A stretch of DNA of 5,316 nucleotides from an uncultured Clostridia bacterium. Its GTDB lineage: Bacteria; Bacillota; Clostridia; TANB77; CAG-508. The stretch spans positions 1 through 5,316 of the forward strand of contig CANRFE010000084.1 of NCBI GenBank assembly GCA_947629805.1, in the 5' to 3' direction. Of the stretch, positions 1 through 5,316 are shown piece after piece; within the stretch, counting starts at the first letter, position 1; the number at the start of each line of letters is the position of its first letter. The translations under genes were made by a program, and so were the position numbers. Below the pieces are notes generated by a model. The model worked only from the letters and a program-made list of their open reading frames with translations. It searched no databases and was not told the DNA's origin.

Positions 1-671
1 GTGGCGATGTCGTCTCCATTTGCATAAAAAATCTCTTTTGTCTTTGCAAACATAATTATGTTATGATTTATGTTGTTATAATTAGTTTTATGTTCTATTA
101 TTACTGCAGCAATGATGTTCATGCAGATTGAAATTAAATTTTTATAATTTTCTTCATTCGCAATATTAGAATTTTTAAAAATTTTTTTTCCTTTGATTAA
201 CATATTTGAAAATTCTTTTTCTATTATTTTACTATTGACATCTACAGATGCTTCAAATAAGGATAGTTGTCTTCCCATTTTTTCATTTTTATATTCATCT
301 ATTAAATCAAAGTCTATTCGATTTTCAGAAAAATACGAGTCTATGTCTTCATATTTTAGCTGAATTTTATTATTTTTGTTTTCATTTATTAAAAATTTTA
401 ATTCAATATTTTCTGCACCAGCTTTTATAATTAATGGTGTTGCCATTGAAATTCCTACATTGTCATATGCAATTTTGTTTTCTTCTAATATGACTGAAAT
501 GTTTGATGTTGAAATATCATGTATAATTGGATCATTAAAAGTTACTATATCTGCTTTTAATGCTAAGTTTTCATATGTATATGGATAATTATTTTCTTGA
601 TAATTTTCTGTATAACCTATTAATTTTAGACTATTTTTTATTTTTTCTAATCTTTCTTTTTTGTTATACAT
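1..671 (-). CDS. Partial protein, possible N-terminal part of an N-6 DNA methylase-like protein
   Basis: Open frame of 223 codons running off the left edge, so the C-terminus is missing. The start ATG (669-671) has an AAGG ribosome binding site about 7 bases upstream, and an in-frame TAA at 684-686 makes it the first possible start. The visible protein begins MYNKKERLEKIKNSL and contains LALKADIVTFNDPIIHDIST near residues 36-55 and GRQLSLFEAS near 133-142. From memory, an 'ADIVxF...HD.ST' strand followed by a 'xQLSLF' segment occurs in N-terminal domains of some N-6 adenine DNA methyltransferase or restriction-modification proteins. The decisive motifs (the SAM-binding glycine loop and NPPY) would lie further left and cannot be seen. 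There is no signal peptide or obvious membrane helix. The gene starts 19 bp after the WG-repeat gene on the same strand with no terminator between, so co-transcription is likely. GC is 22.8% with heavy ATA use, lower than its neighbours, suggesting accessory origin. The gene is real; the function is tentative. Confidence 0.72.
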   Translation of the reverse strand, partial: MYNKKERLEKIKNSLKLIGYTENYQENNYPYTYENLALKADIVTFNDPIIHDISTSNISVILEENKIAYDNVGISMATPLIIKAGAENIELKFLINENKNNKIQLKYEDIDSYFSENRIDFDLIDEYKNEKMGRQLSLFEASVDVNSKIIEKEFSNMLIKGKKIFKNSNIANEENYKNLISICMNIIAAVIIEHKTNYNNINHNIIMFAKTKEIFYANGDDIA

Positions 672-690
672 ATTTTTTCCTTTTTAATTA

Positions 691-2241
691 TTAATTTTGA
701 TCATTTATCATATCTATATCATCTGTATAAAATATATTTTGATAGTTGTATACTACTTTATAATATTTACCAATAAAATCTATATCATCATTGTCTTTTA
801 AATTATAAATCGGCTCTTGTATAACGTTACCCTTTTCGTCAATACAACCCCATTTTCCATCTTTTTTCACTGCCACATATCCATACTTATTTTGTTCTGT
901 TGCATCTTCATATTGATAATCTACTACAACAACTCCTTTTTCATTTACATAGCCATATTTTCCATCTTTTTTACTTAAGAAAATGGTATTGGTTGCTAAT
1001 ATTTCTGTATTTTCTTTTTTCTCTAACTTAAAGTTATAATATGTGTACTCTTCTTGTTCTCTTACTCGAATATAGTTTTTATCTTCGTTAATTTCCGTTA
1101 TGATTCCACTTACCTTTACTTGAAGTTCTCTATCTAATAATTCAGATTGCATATTTTCCTTTTCTGCTCGAATAATATCTATGTCATTTAAGTATTCCAT
1201 ATAAGTATAAGCAAATGCTAACGCTTCTGTATTTTCTGCTGTTAACATTCCATATTGATTTTCTTTTTTAGCAATATAATAGTTTCCAAAAGCATAAGTT
1301 AAAGCATCATATACAGCTGGTATTTTTTCTTCTCCTTGTAGATTTACTACTCCGTATTTTCCATTTACTTTAATAACAAAGTTCTCTACATTAATTTCTT
1401 TTACTTCTTCAAATTTATTTTCCAAAAAGGTTTCTTGCTTTGTATTTACTACTTTCCAATTTCCCCCTTCTTTTACCACATACATTTGATTTCCATAAAC
1501 ATGTGCAATTTCCTCATATTTTTCTTCCAAGGCTACCGTTTTATCATAGTTAATAACTCCATATTTTCCCTCTTCATTTTTTACAATAAACCCATTTTCA
1601 TATTGTGTTGTAAGTGCTGTTATTTCTTGGTATTTATTTTCAATAATCGTTTTTCCCATAGAATCTACAATTCCTTTTTGCTTGTTTTGTGTAGTAAGGA
1701 AAACAGATTTTGTTCCTATTAATGGTTCTATGGCATCTTGGCTACAAGCTAAAATTTCTTTTCCTTCTAAATTAATTAGCCCGTATTTTCCATCTTTTTG
1801 TACTTTTAATACATTGCTTTCATACCATACGTTATTGTTCTCATCATGATTATAAATCACTTCTACTTGGTCATATTGTTGGTAAATTGCTTTATTTTTT
1901 TCGTTAATTGCTTTAGAAGTATACGTTCCATTTTCATAATTTACATTTTCTAAATAAATAAAAACTGGTTTCGTATGGTCTGGAATTAAAATCATTTCCC
2001 TATAACTAGGTTCAATAACAACATTTCCTTTTGTATCTATTACACCCCATTTTCCATTTTCATAAAGTGTATAATAAGCAAATGTAAATGCTTTCTCTTT
2101 CGTTTTTGTATTTTCTTTTAATAGTTCTTTCATTCCAATAAAGAACATAATAACAACAAGAAAAGCAATAATAACAGCTGCTACTTTTTTCTTATTTAAT
2201 TTTCTTTCTTCTTCATATCTTCTTCCTTTACTTCGGCTCAT
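691..2241 (-). CDS. WG repeat-containing single-pass membrane protein
   Basis: Complete 516-aa protein. A basic N-terminus (residues 1-19, rich in R and K) precedes one hydrophobic helix at about 20-38. By the positive-inside rule the rest should lie outside the membrane. The outside part is built of about nine WG-type repeats (pattern DGKWG-hydrophobic-hydrophobic-D/N-x-x-G, ending in P-x-Y or similar) at roughly 62-80, 150-165, 188-204, 224-242, 260-278, 293-311, 328-345, 426-444 and 461-479. The signature tryptophan survives only in repeats 1, 5 and 9 (W65, W262, W464); most others have tyrosine. Residues about 346-420 separate repeats 7 and 8 and include a SGIITEINEDKNYIRVR segment, likely beta-rich. 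WG-repeat proteins are common in Clostridia and mostly of unknown function; binding or scaffolding roles are only presumed. ATG 2241 is preceded by AAGGAG (2252-2257) with a 10-base gap. The gene lies downstream of spoIIE but has its own promoter. No enzymatic motif is visible. Confidence 0.93.
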   Translation of the reverse strand: MSRSKGRRYEEERKLNKKKVAAVIIAFLVVIMFFIGMKELLKENTKTKEKAFTFAYYTLYENGKWGVIDTKGNVVIEPSYREMILIPDHTKPVFIYLENVNYENGTYTSKAINEKNKAIYQQYDQVEVIYNHDENNNVWYESNVLKVQKDGKYGLINLEGKEILACSQDAIEPLIGTKSVFLTTQNKQKGIVDSMGKTIIENKYQEITALTTQYENGFIVKNEEGKYGVINYDKTVALEEKYEEIAHVYGNQMYVVKEGGNWKVVNTKQETFLENKFEEVKEINVENFVIKVNGKYGVVNLQGEEKIPAVYDALTYAFGNYYIAKKENQYGMLTAENTEALAFAYTYMEYLNDIDIIRAEKENMQSELLDRELQVKVSGIITEINEDKNYIRVREQEEYTYYNFKLEKKENTEILATNTIFLSKKDGKYGYVNEKGVVVVDYQYEDATEQNKYGYVAVKKDGKWGCIDEKGNVIQEPIYNLKDNDDIDFIGKYYKVVYNYQNIFYTDDIDMINDQN

Positions 2242-2267
2242 ATTCGAATCTCTCCTTCTTGCTTTAT

Positions 2268-2296
2268 ACTATACCAAAATTACGACAAAAAAACAA
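2268..2296 (-). promoter_or_regulatory. Probable extended -10 sigma-A-type promoter of the WG-repeat gene
   Basis: On the minus strand TATAGT (2273-2268, 5 of 6 to TATAAT) is preceded by TGG (2276-2274), forming a TGn extended -10. Seventeen bases upstream is TTGTTT (2296-2291), a poor -35 that lies inside the spoIIE terminator stem. A predicted transcript would begin about 20 bases before the ATG at 2241. The spacer holds TGTCGTA (2287-2281), one mismatch from the Spo0A box TGTCGAA. The -10 is convincing; the -35 and any Spo0A control are not established. Confidence 0.6.
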
Positions 2297-2314
2297 GGTT
2301 TTTTTACCTTGTTT
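2287..2314 (-). terminator. Intrinsic terminator downstream of spoIIE
   Basis: Read on the minus strand, AAACAAGGT (2314-2306) pairs perfectly with ACCTTGTTT (2299-2291) across a six-A loop, and the second arm runs into a seven-T stretch (2293-2287). This is a classic stem plus U-tract, starting about 35 bases after the spoIIE stop codon. It separates spoIIE from the WG-repeat gene, whose promoter begins directly at or within the terminator. Confidence 0.85.
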
Positions 2315-2329
2315 CTCATTTTCTTTAAT

Positions 2330-2343
2330 TCCGCTATAGCGGA
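2330..2343. repeat. 14-bp perfect palindrome after the spoIIE stop codon
   Basis: TCCGCTATAGCGGA reads the same on both strands and lies five bases beyond the end of spoIIE. It is the most GC-rich short segment around (8 of 14 bases) in a region below 30% GC. On the minus strand it is not followed by a T-run, so it is not itself the spoIIE terminator. It could be a protein-binding site or a short 3'-end hairpin (5-bp stem, TATA loop) protecting the mRNA. Function unknown. Confidence 0.55.
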
Positions 2344-2348
2344 TTTCA

Positions 2349-4841
2349 TTATTTATTTTTTATTTTCATTACTATAACTGTCATGTCATCTTTTGGCTTT
2401 CCATAATTATTGTCTATCGCTTCTTGTAAAATAATGTCGGCTATTTTTTGTACGTCATCTGTTTCCAATTCTTCTAATAAAAATTTTAGCCATAATTCCT
2501 TATTGGTATATTCTTCTGAAGATTCTATTATACCATCGCTACACATTACCAAAATATCTTCTGCCTGTAAGTCTTTATCATATACAATCAAATCAATATC
2601 TGTTAAAATTCCTGTAGGTAAAGATAACGATTTTAGAATTTGTACATTTCGCCCATTTTTTACATAAGTTGGACAAGCACCGTTTTTAATAAATTCTAAA
2701 TTTCCCGCATATAAATCAAAAACTGCCATATCTAAAGTAGCATACATTTCCTCTTGCCCTATTGTATTTAAGCAAGAGTTAATTAGACGTAAAGAAGAAT
2801 CTTTTTCAAAACCAGCCGACAATAACTTTTCTAACATAGTAATAGCGGTTTTACTTGCTTTTTGTGCTGTTTTTCCAGAGCCCATACCATCACTTAAAGC
2901 AATTAAATATTTTCCATCTTCTAATTTTGTTTGAATGGAAGTATCTCCTGAAACAAGAGAACCTGACTTATTTTGCTTTGCTATTCCTACTTGTAAAATT
3001 TGTTTATCTTCTGCTGAATAGGCATATAAACAAGTTGGCTTTTTTAGTCTTAAACTACATTCTTGCTTTTGTAATACCATATTTTCTTTACATACCTTTG
3101 TTAAAATTTTTCCCATCTTTTTTACATCACATGCTGGTTTTTCAAGCGTTGCACAAGGATTGGTGTATAAAGTAACTTTTCTTTTACCAGAAGGTTCTTG
3201 CTTCATGGAAATGTCCTGAATTTCTATTTCTTTTTCTTTTAATAATAGCTTAATTTCTTCTTTTTCCTTGGCAAAAGGATCTTTTTCTTCTTGTTCTATT
3301 TCATTTGCTAAAGAACTAATTGCTTTCGAAACTTCTTCTAATTGATTCGATACTACTTTTTTATTTTCATCTAATTTTTTCTTCCAAATAAAATTTAATT
3401 TGCTTACTTTATAAGAATAGTTAATAATTTTTACCATTTGTTTAAGATCTTGTTCTACAGAATCGTTAATATATTCTTTTTCGTAGCCAATAATATAATT
3501 ATGATGAGCAGCTAAGGTGTTTAATAAATCTCTTCTAGTTATGGTTTCTTTTTCCAAAAGTTGCTCAAATATATCTTCTAACAAATTGTCTTCTGGCATG
3601 TAGATATCATCAAATAAGATATTTTCTTCCATTCCTTCCATATCATTCTCTAATTCTTTTTGAAAGATGGTAAAATTATCTTCTTCTTGTTTTTTTAATT
3701 CTTTTTCATCTACAATTGTTGCTGCTGCCTCTTTATACGTTTTGGCCATTTCAAAAATTGTTTCTGACATATTATTTAATTTATAAATAGCTTCTTTATT
3801 TTCTTCTAAGGTTCTACCTGTAGTAGCAGGTAATAGTTTTGTATTTCCATATAAATCTTCTATCGTAATCTTAATGCTTTTTGGTACAGCAAGTAAGCCT
3901 AAAGAAGCAATTAAAATTTCTTGAAATGCAATAATAGAAGTTATATTTCCATTGCTCACATAAGAAAGTAGTATATTTCCCAAAATAAAACCTACAATAA
4001 CCCCTATTTTTCCCAAACGATGAAATAAACCTGCTATCATACCAGATAAGGCATACGTTGCTATAATATTAGGCTGTGCCCCGCCAATAATTCCTATTAC
4101 ACTACCAATGGTAACACCTGCAGTTGCACCTACTAACATTCCATTTTTCCAGCCTAAAATTAAAACAATTAAAATACATAAAATATTTCGAATAGAATAA
4201 CCATAAATATTTACATTTCCTATTGCACAAACACTAATGCTAAAGGCTAAACCTGCCCCTAATACTTCTTCTATGGAATAGGCTCTATTCGTGCCAAAAT
4301 TACTAAGGACTGTAATACTATTTACAAAGATTTTATAAAAAATATAGGTTGTTATACTATAAACCAAGCAAGTTAATAAATCATATACCATGACTTCTTT
4401 TCCTAATACTTGTGGTATTTGTACTAATAAACAACTTATAAATAAACGAAAGCCTAATTTTCGTTTTTCATTATTTTGTTCCTCATATTTAGGAGATTTG
4501 AGAAGAATACTAACAAAAACAAGCAATAAGGTTAATAAGATATCTAATGCTGTAGAGCCTCCAAAAGAAATGCTTGTCCCAATAATAACTAAAATACTCA
4601 CAATTCCAATAGGAATGCAATTACTTAAAATAGCAACTAACATAGCAATTCCAAAAGGTGCTAGTTCACTATCTACTCCAAAACTAACAAAAGAAAGCAA
4701 AAAAGATAATAGATAAATTATTATCATTTGCTTTGTAAAACACTTTTGTAATACTTTTTTTATTTTCGATGCTTGATTTACTTCAACATCCTCACTAGAA
4801 TTTTGATTTTCTTCAAAATTCCTTGCTATATTTTGAAACAT
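2349..4841 (-). CDS. spoIIE: Stage II sporulation protein E, PP2C-type serine phosphatase
   Basis: SpoIIE dephosphorylates the anti-anti-sigma factor SpoIIAA, freeing sigma-F in the forespore, and binds FtsZ at the asymmetric septum (known for Bacillus subtilis). This 830-aa protein matches the usual length (827 in B. subtilis). Residues 1-37 are a charged cytoplasmic start. About ten hydrophobic segments fill 38-320. A charged helical linker spans about 340-545, corresponding to the FtsZ-binding and oligomerisation region. A cysteine-rich stretch (C563, C571, C584, C595, C604) precedes the phosphatase domain at about 615-828. Phosphatase landmarks are VSGDT (630-634), DGMGSG (651-656, metal-binding D651), ATLDMA (701-706), SLPTGI (740-745), MCSDGI (766-771) and KDDMTV (817-822). 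All metal-site aspartates appear present, so the enzyme should be active. ATG 4841 follows GAGGTGG (4854-4848) with a six-base gap. The gene ends at a terminator and seems monocistronic. Confidence 0.98.
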   Translation of the reverse strand: MFQNIARNFEENQNSSEDVEVNQASKIKKVLQKCFTKQMIIIYLLSFLLSFVSFGVDSELAPFGIAMLVAILSNCIPIGIVSILVIIGTSISFGGSTALDILLTLLLVFVSILLKSPKYEEQNNEKRKLGFRLFISCLLVQIPQVLGKEVMVYDLLTCLVYSITTYIFYKIFVNSITVLSNFGTNRAYSIEEVLGAGLAFSISVCAIGNVNIYGYSIRNILCILIVLILGWKNGMLVGATAGVTIGSVIGIIGGAQPNIIATYALSGMIAGLFHRLGKIGVIVGFILGNILLSYVSNGNITSIIAFQEILIASLGLLAVPKSIKITIEDLYGNTKLLPATTGRTLEENKEAIYKLNNMSETIFEMAKTYKEAAATIVDEKELKKQEEDNFTIFQKELENDMEGMEENILFDDIYMPEDNLLEDIFEQLLEKETITRRDLLNTLAAHHNYIIGYEKEYINDSVEQDLKQMVKIINYSYKVSKLNFIWKKKLDENKKVVSNQLEEVSKAISSLANEIEQEEKDPFAKEKEEIKLLLKEKEIEIQDISMKQEPSGKRKVTLYTNPCATLEKPACDVKKMGKILTKVCKENMVLQKQECSLRLKKPTCLYAYSAEDKQILQVGIAKQNKSGSLVSGDTSIQTKLEDGKYLIALSDGMGSGKTAQKASKTAITMLEKLLSAGFEKDSSLRLINSCLNTIGQEEMYATLDMAVFDLYAGNLEFIKNGACPTYVKNGRNVQILKSLSLPTGILTDIDLIVYDKDLQAEDILVMCSDGIIESSEEYTNKELWLKFLLEELETDDVQKIADIILQEAIDNNYGKPKDDMTVIVMKIKNK

Positions 4842-4900
4842 CCTTTACCACCTCTTACTTTTTTCCTTCTGGGTTTTCCAATTTTTTCTTTGCTTGTTTT

Positions 4901-4933
4901 ATTGTAGTACATTTCTGTTTCATTATTTGTCGT
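4901..4933 (-). promoter_or_regulatory. Probable spoIIE promoter with 21-bp spacer and Spo0A-box-like element
   Basis: On the minus strand TACAAT (4906-4901) matches TATAAT at 5 of 6 positions, and ACGACA (4933-4928) matches TTGACA at 4 of 6. They are 21 bases apart. The spoIIE and spoIIG promoters of B. subtilis are known for such over-long spacers (21-22 bp), which make sigma-A RNA polymerase depend on phosphorylated Spo0A bound near -35. The opposite strand of the -35 reads TTTGTCGTT, 5 of 7 to the 0A box TGTCGAA. Transcription would start near 4894, leaving a leader of about 50 bases. The arrangement fits, but the box is imperfect and no clear second 0A box is seen upstream. Confidence 0.55.
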
Positions 4934-4975
4934 TTTTGGTCCTAGAATTCAAAAAGTTTTTTACAACTTGTGATA

Positions 4976-5018
4976 TTTTTTTCTTTTTTCTTTTCTTTTT
5001 CTTTTTATTCTCTCTTTT
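4976..5018. other. Oligopyrimidine/oligopurine tract upstream of spoIIE
   Basis: The plus strand is pure C/T from 4976 to 5006 (31 bases) and, apart from one A at 5007, to 5018. The minus strand is therefore a long A/G run just upstream of the proposed spoIIE promoter. Such T-rich tracts are stiff or curved and may act as an UP-like element or exclude nucleoid proteins. A 65-codon plus-strand frame across it (4894-5091) is mostly F and L and has no credible start, so I treat the tract as non-coding. Confidence 0.5.
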
Positions 5019-5085
5019 GTTTTTTGTATTTTATCGTAAAATGAGGAAAAATACAATAGTTTCAAAGAAATTTTCTTTTCCCTCC

Positions 5086-5115
5086 TTGTAGAAATACAAC
5101 AAGATTATGTAAGAT
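5086..5115 (+). promoter_or_regulatory. Weak candidate promoter for the plus-strand secreted-protein gene
   Basis: TTGTAG (5086-5091) and TAAGAT (5110-5115) are separated by 18 bases and each match the sigma-A consensus at 4 of 6 positions. Transcription would start around 5121, inside the inverted repeat at 5115-5140, and give a leader of about 110 bases. No better hexamer pair was found between 5091 and 5230, but the match is modest. The segment also has AAGATT twice, ten bases apart (5101-5106 and 5111-5116). Confidence 0.28.
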
Positions 5116-5140
5116 TGCACAAATGTGTAAAATTGTGCAA
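5115..5140. promoter_or_regulatory. Perfect 8+8 inverted repeat, candidate operator
   Basis: TTGCACAA (5115-5122) and TTGTGCAA (5133-5140) are exact reverse complements, 18 bp apart from half-site start to half-site start. Inside, CACAAATGTG (5118-5127) forms a second smaller dyad. It lies 91 bp before the ATG of the plus-strand gene and next to the candidate promoter, a position suited to a dimeric repressor. An RNA hairpin with a 10-base loop is possible, but there is no T-run after it, so it is not a terminator. The cognate regulator is not in the window. Confidence 0.5.
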
Positions 5141-5149
5141 AGATAAAAA

Positions 5150-5207
5150 AAGATTTTTAGACTTTTATGCAGGTTTATAGGTTGTATCCTTCAAAAACCT
5201 AAATCTT
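5150..5207 (+). promoter_or_regulatory. Possible folded 5' leader of the plus-strand gene
   Basis: AAGATTT (5150-5156) pairs with AAATCTT (5201-5207), and immediately inside it AGGTTT (5171-5176) pairs with AAACCT (5195-5200). This gives 13 stacked pairs interrupted on the left side by a 14-base bulge (5157-5170). A second AGGTT (5179-5183) could compete for the same AACCT, so two exclusive folds are possible. The fold ends nine bases before the GGAGG site. It matches no riboswitch class I recognise, and AT-rich pairing may be chance. Confidence 0.25.
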
Positions 5208-5215
5208 AATCTTAT

Positions 5216-5220
5216 GGAGG
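5216..5220 (+). promoter_or_regulatory. Strong ribosome binding site
   Basis: GGAGG sits ten bases before ATG 5231 and fixes that start. It is the main evidence that the short frame at the right edge is a real gene rather than a chance open frame. Confidence 0.85.
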
Positions 5221-5230
5221 TAAATAAAAC

Positions 5231-5316
5231 ATGAATTCTTTGCATTTTAGTAAGAAGCTTATTTGTATGTTACTTTTAATTCTTACTTTAATTGGCTTAT
5301 CTTCAATTTCTGTTGC
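5231..5316 (+). CDS. Start of a secreted or membrane protein (partial, signal peptide only)
   Basis: Only 28 complete codons are visible before the right edge. They encode MNSLHFSKKL, a basic n-region ending in KK, followed by a hydrophobic core (about residues 10-23, rich in L and I) and a small-residue stretch SSISVA. This is a textbook Sec signal peptide or N-terminal anchor. No lipobox cysteine appears yet; the lone C12 is inside the core. The mature protein is outside the window, so its function cannot be named. The gene is divergent from spoIIE across 389 bp and has its own strong ribosome binding site. Confidence 0.8.
   Translation, partial: MNSLHFSKKLICMLLLILTLIGLSSISV

Noticed and set aside
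248..588. Two overlapping plus-strand frames opposite the methylase-like gene
   Set aside because: They are antisense to a longer frame with a proper ribosome binding site, have no such site of their own, and give low-complexity F/I/L-rich products.
2867..2890. GSGKT in SpoIIE looking like a nucleotide-binding P-loop
   Set aside because: It is the DGMGSG metal-binding motif of the PP2C fold followed by KT; the first glycine of a true GxxxxGK loop is absent (D651 sits there).
4390..4716. Plus-strand 108-codon frame inside spoIIE
   Set aside because: It is antisense to the unambiguous membrane domain of SpoIIE and has no start signals.
5064..5078. AAAGAA/TTCTTT dyad in the intergenic region
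   Set aside because: Short, pure AT-rich pairing of a kind expected by chance in sequence of this composition.
4894..5091. Plus-strand frame of 65 codons between spoIIE and the secreted-protein gene
   Set aside because: It is an artefact of the T/C-rich tract: mostly F and L, no ribosome binding site before its ATG, and it overlaps the likely spoIIE promoter.
5167..5202. Short frame MQVYRLYPSKT as a leader peptide
   Set aside because: No ribosome binding site before its ATG and no run of a regulatory codon; kept only as a note under the leader structure.
4842..5230. tRNA or other structured RNA gene in the divergent intergenic region
   Set aside because: tRNA genes sit near spoIIE in some genomes, but no T-loop (GTTCRA) motif with matching acceptor stem is present on either strand here.
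5214..5234. Six-codon frame MEVNKT overlapping the ribosome binding site and ending in ATGA at the secreted-protein start
   Set aside because: It has no upstream ribosome binding site and arises from the TTATGGAGG sequence itself; translational coupling cannot be supported.

Overview
The window is very AT-rich (about 23-29% GC in the stretches I counted) and carries a full-length spoIIE gene. That points to an endospore-forming, low-GC member of the Bacillota, most likely Clostridia. I cannot assign a species from the sequence. Three genes lie on the minus strand and one gene on the plus strand is cut by the right edge.

From right to left: a plus-strand gene starts at 5231 with a strong ribosome binding site and a signal peptide, and runs off the window. 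A 389-bp divergent intergenic region (4842-5230) separates it from spoIIE. This region holds a plausible spoIIE promoter with a 21-bp spacer and a Spo0A-box-like element, a pyrimidine-rich tract, a perfect 8+8 inverted repeat, and a possible folded leader for the plus-strand gene. Minus-strand spoIIE (2349-4841, 830 aa) encodes the membrane-anchored PP2C-type phosphatase that activates sigma-F in the forespore. It is followed by a 14-bp perfect palindrome and an intrinsic terminator (2287-2314). A new promoter at the terminator drives a 516-aa single-pass membrane protein with about nine WG repeats (691-2241). Only 19 bp downstream a third gene starts at 671 and runs off the left edge. Its visible 223 residues resemble the N-terminal region of some N-6 DNA methylase proteins. 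It is markedly more AT-rich (22.8% GC) than its neighbours, as expected for an accessory or transferred gene.

How the genes may relate: spoIIE appears to be its own transcription unit. The WG-repeat gene and the methylase-like gene probably share a transcript, because no terminator is visible between them. An eight-base TTTGTCGT element occurs at both the spoIIE and WG-gene promoters, hinting at shared sporulation-linked (Spo0A-type) control, but this is inference. I see no tRNA, rRNA, CRISPR array, transposase or complete novel system. The least explained parts are the methylase-like gene, whose catalytic region is outside the window, and the control region of the plus-strand secreted-protein gene.
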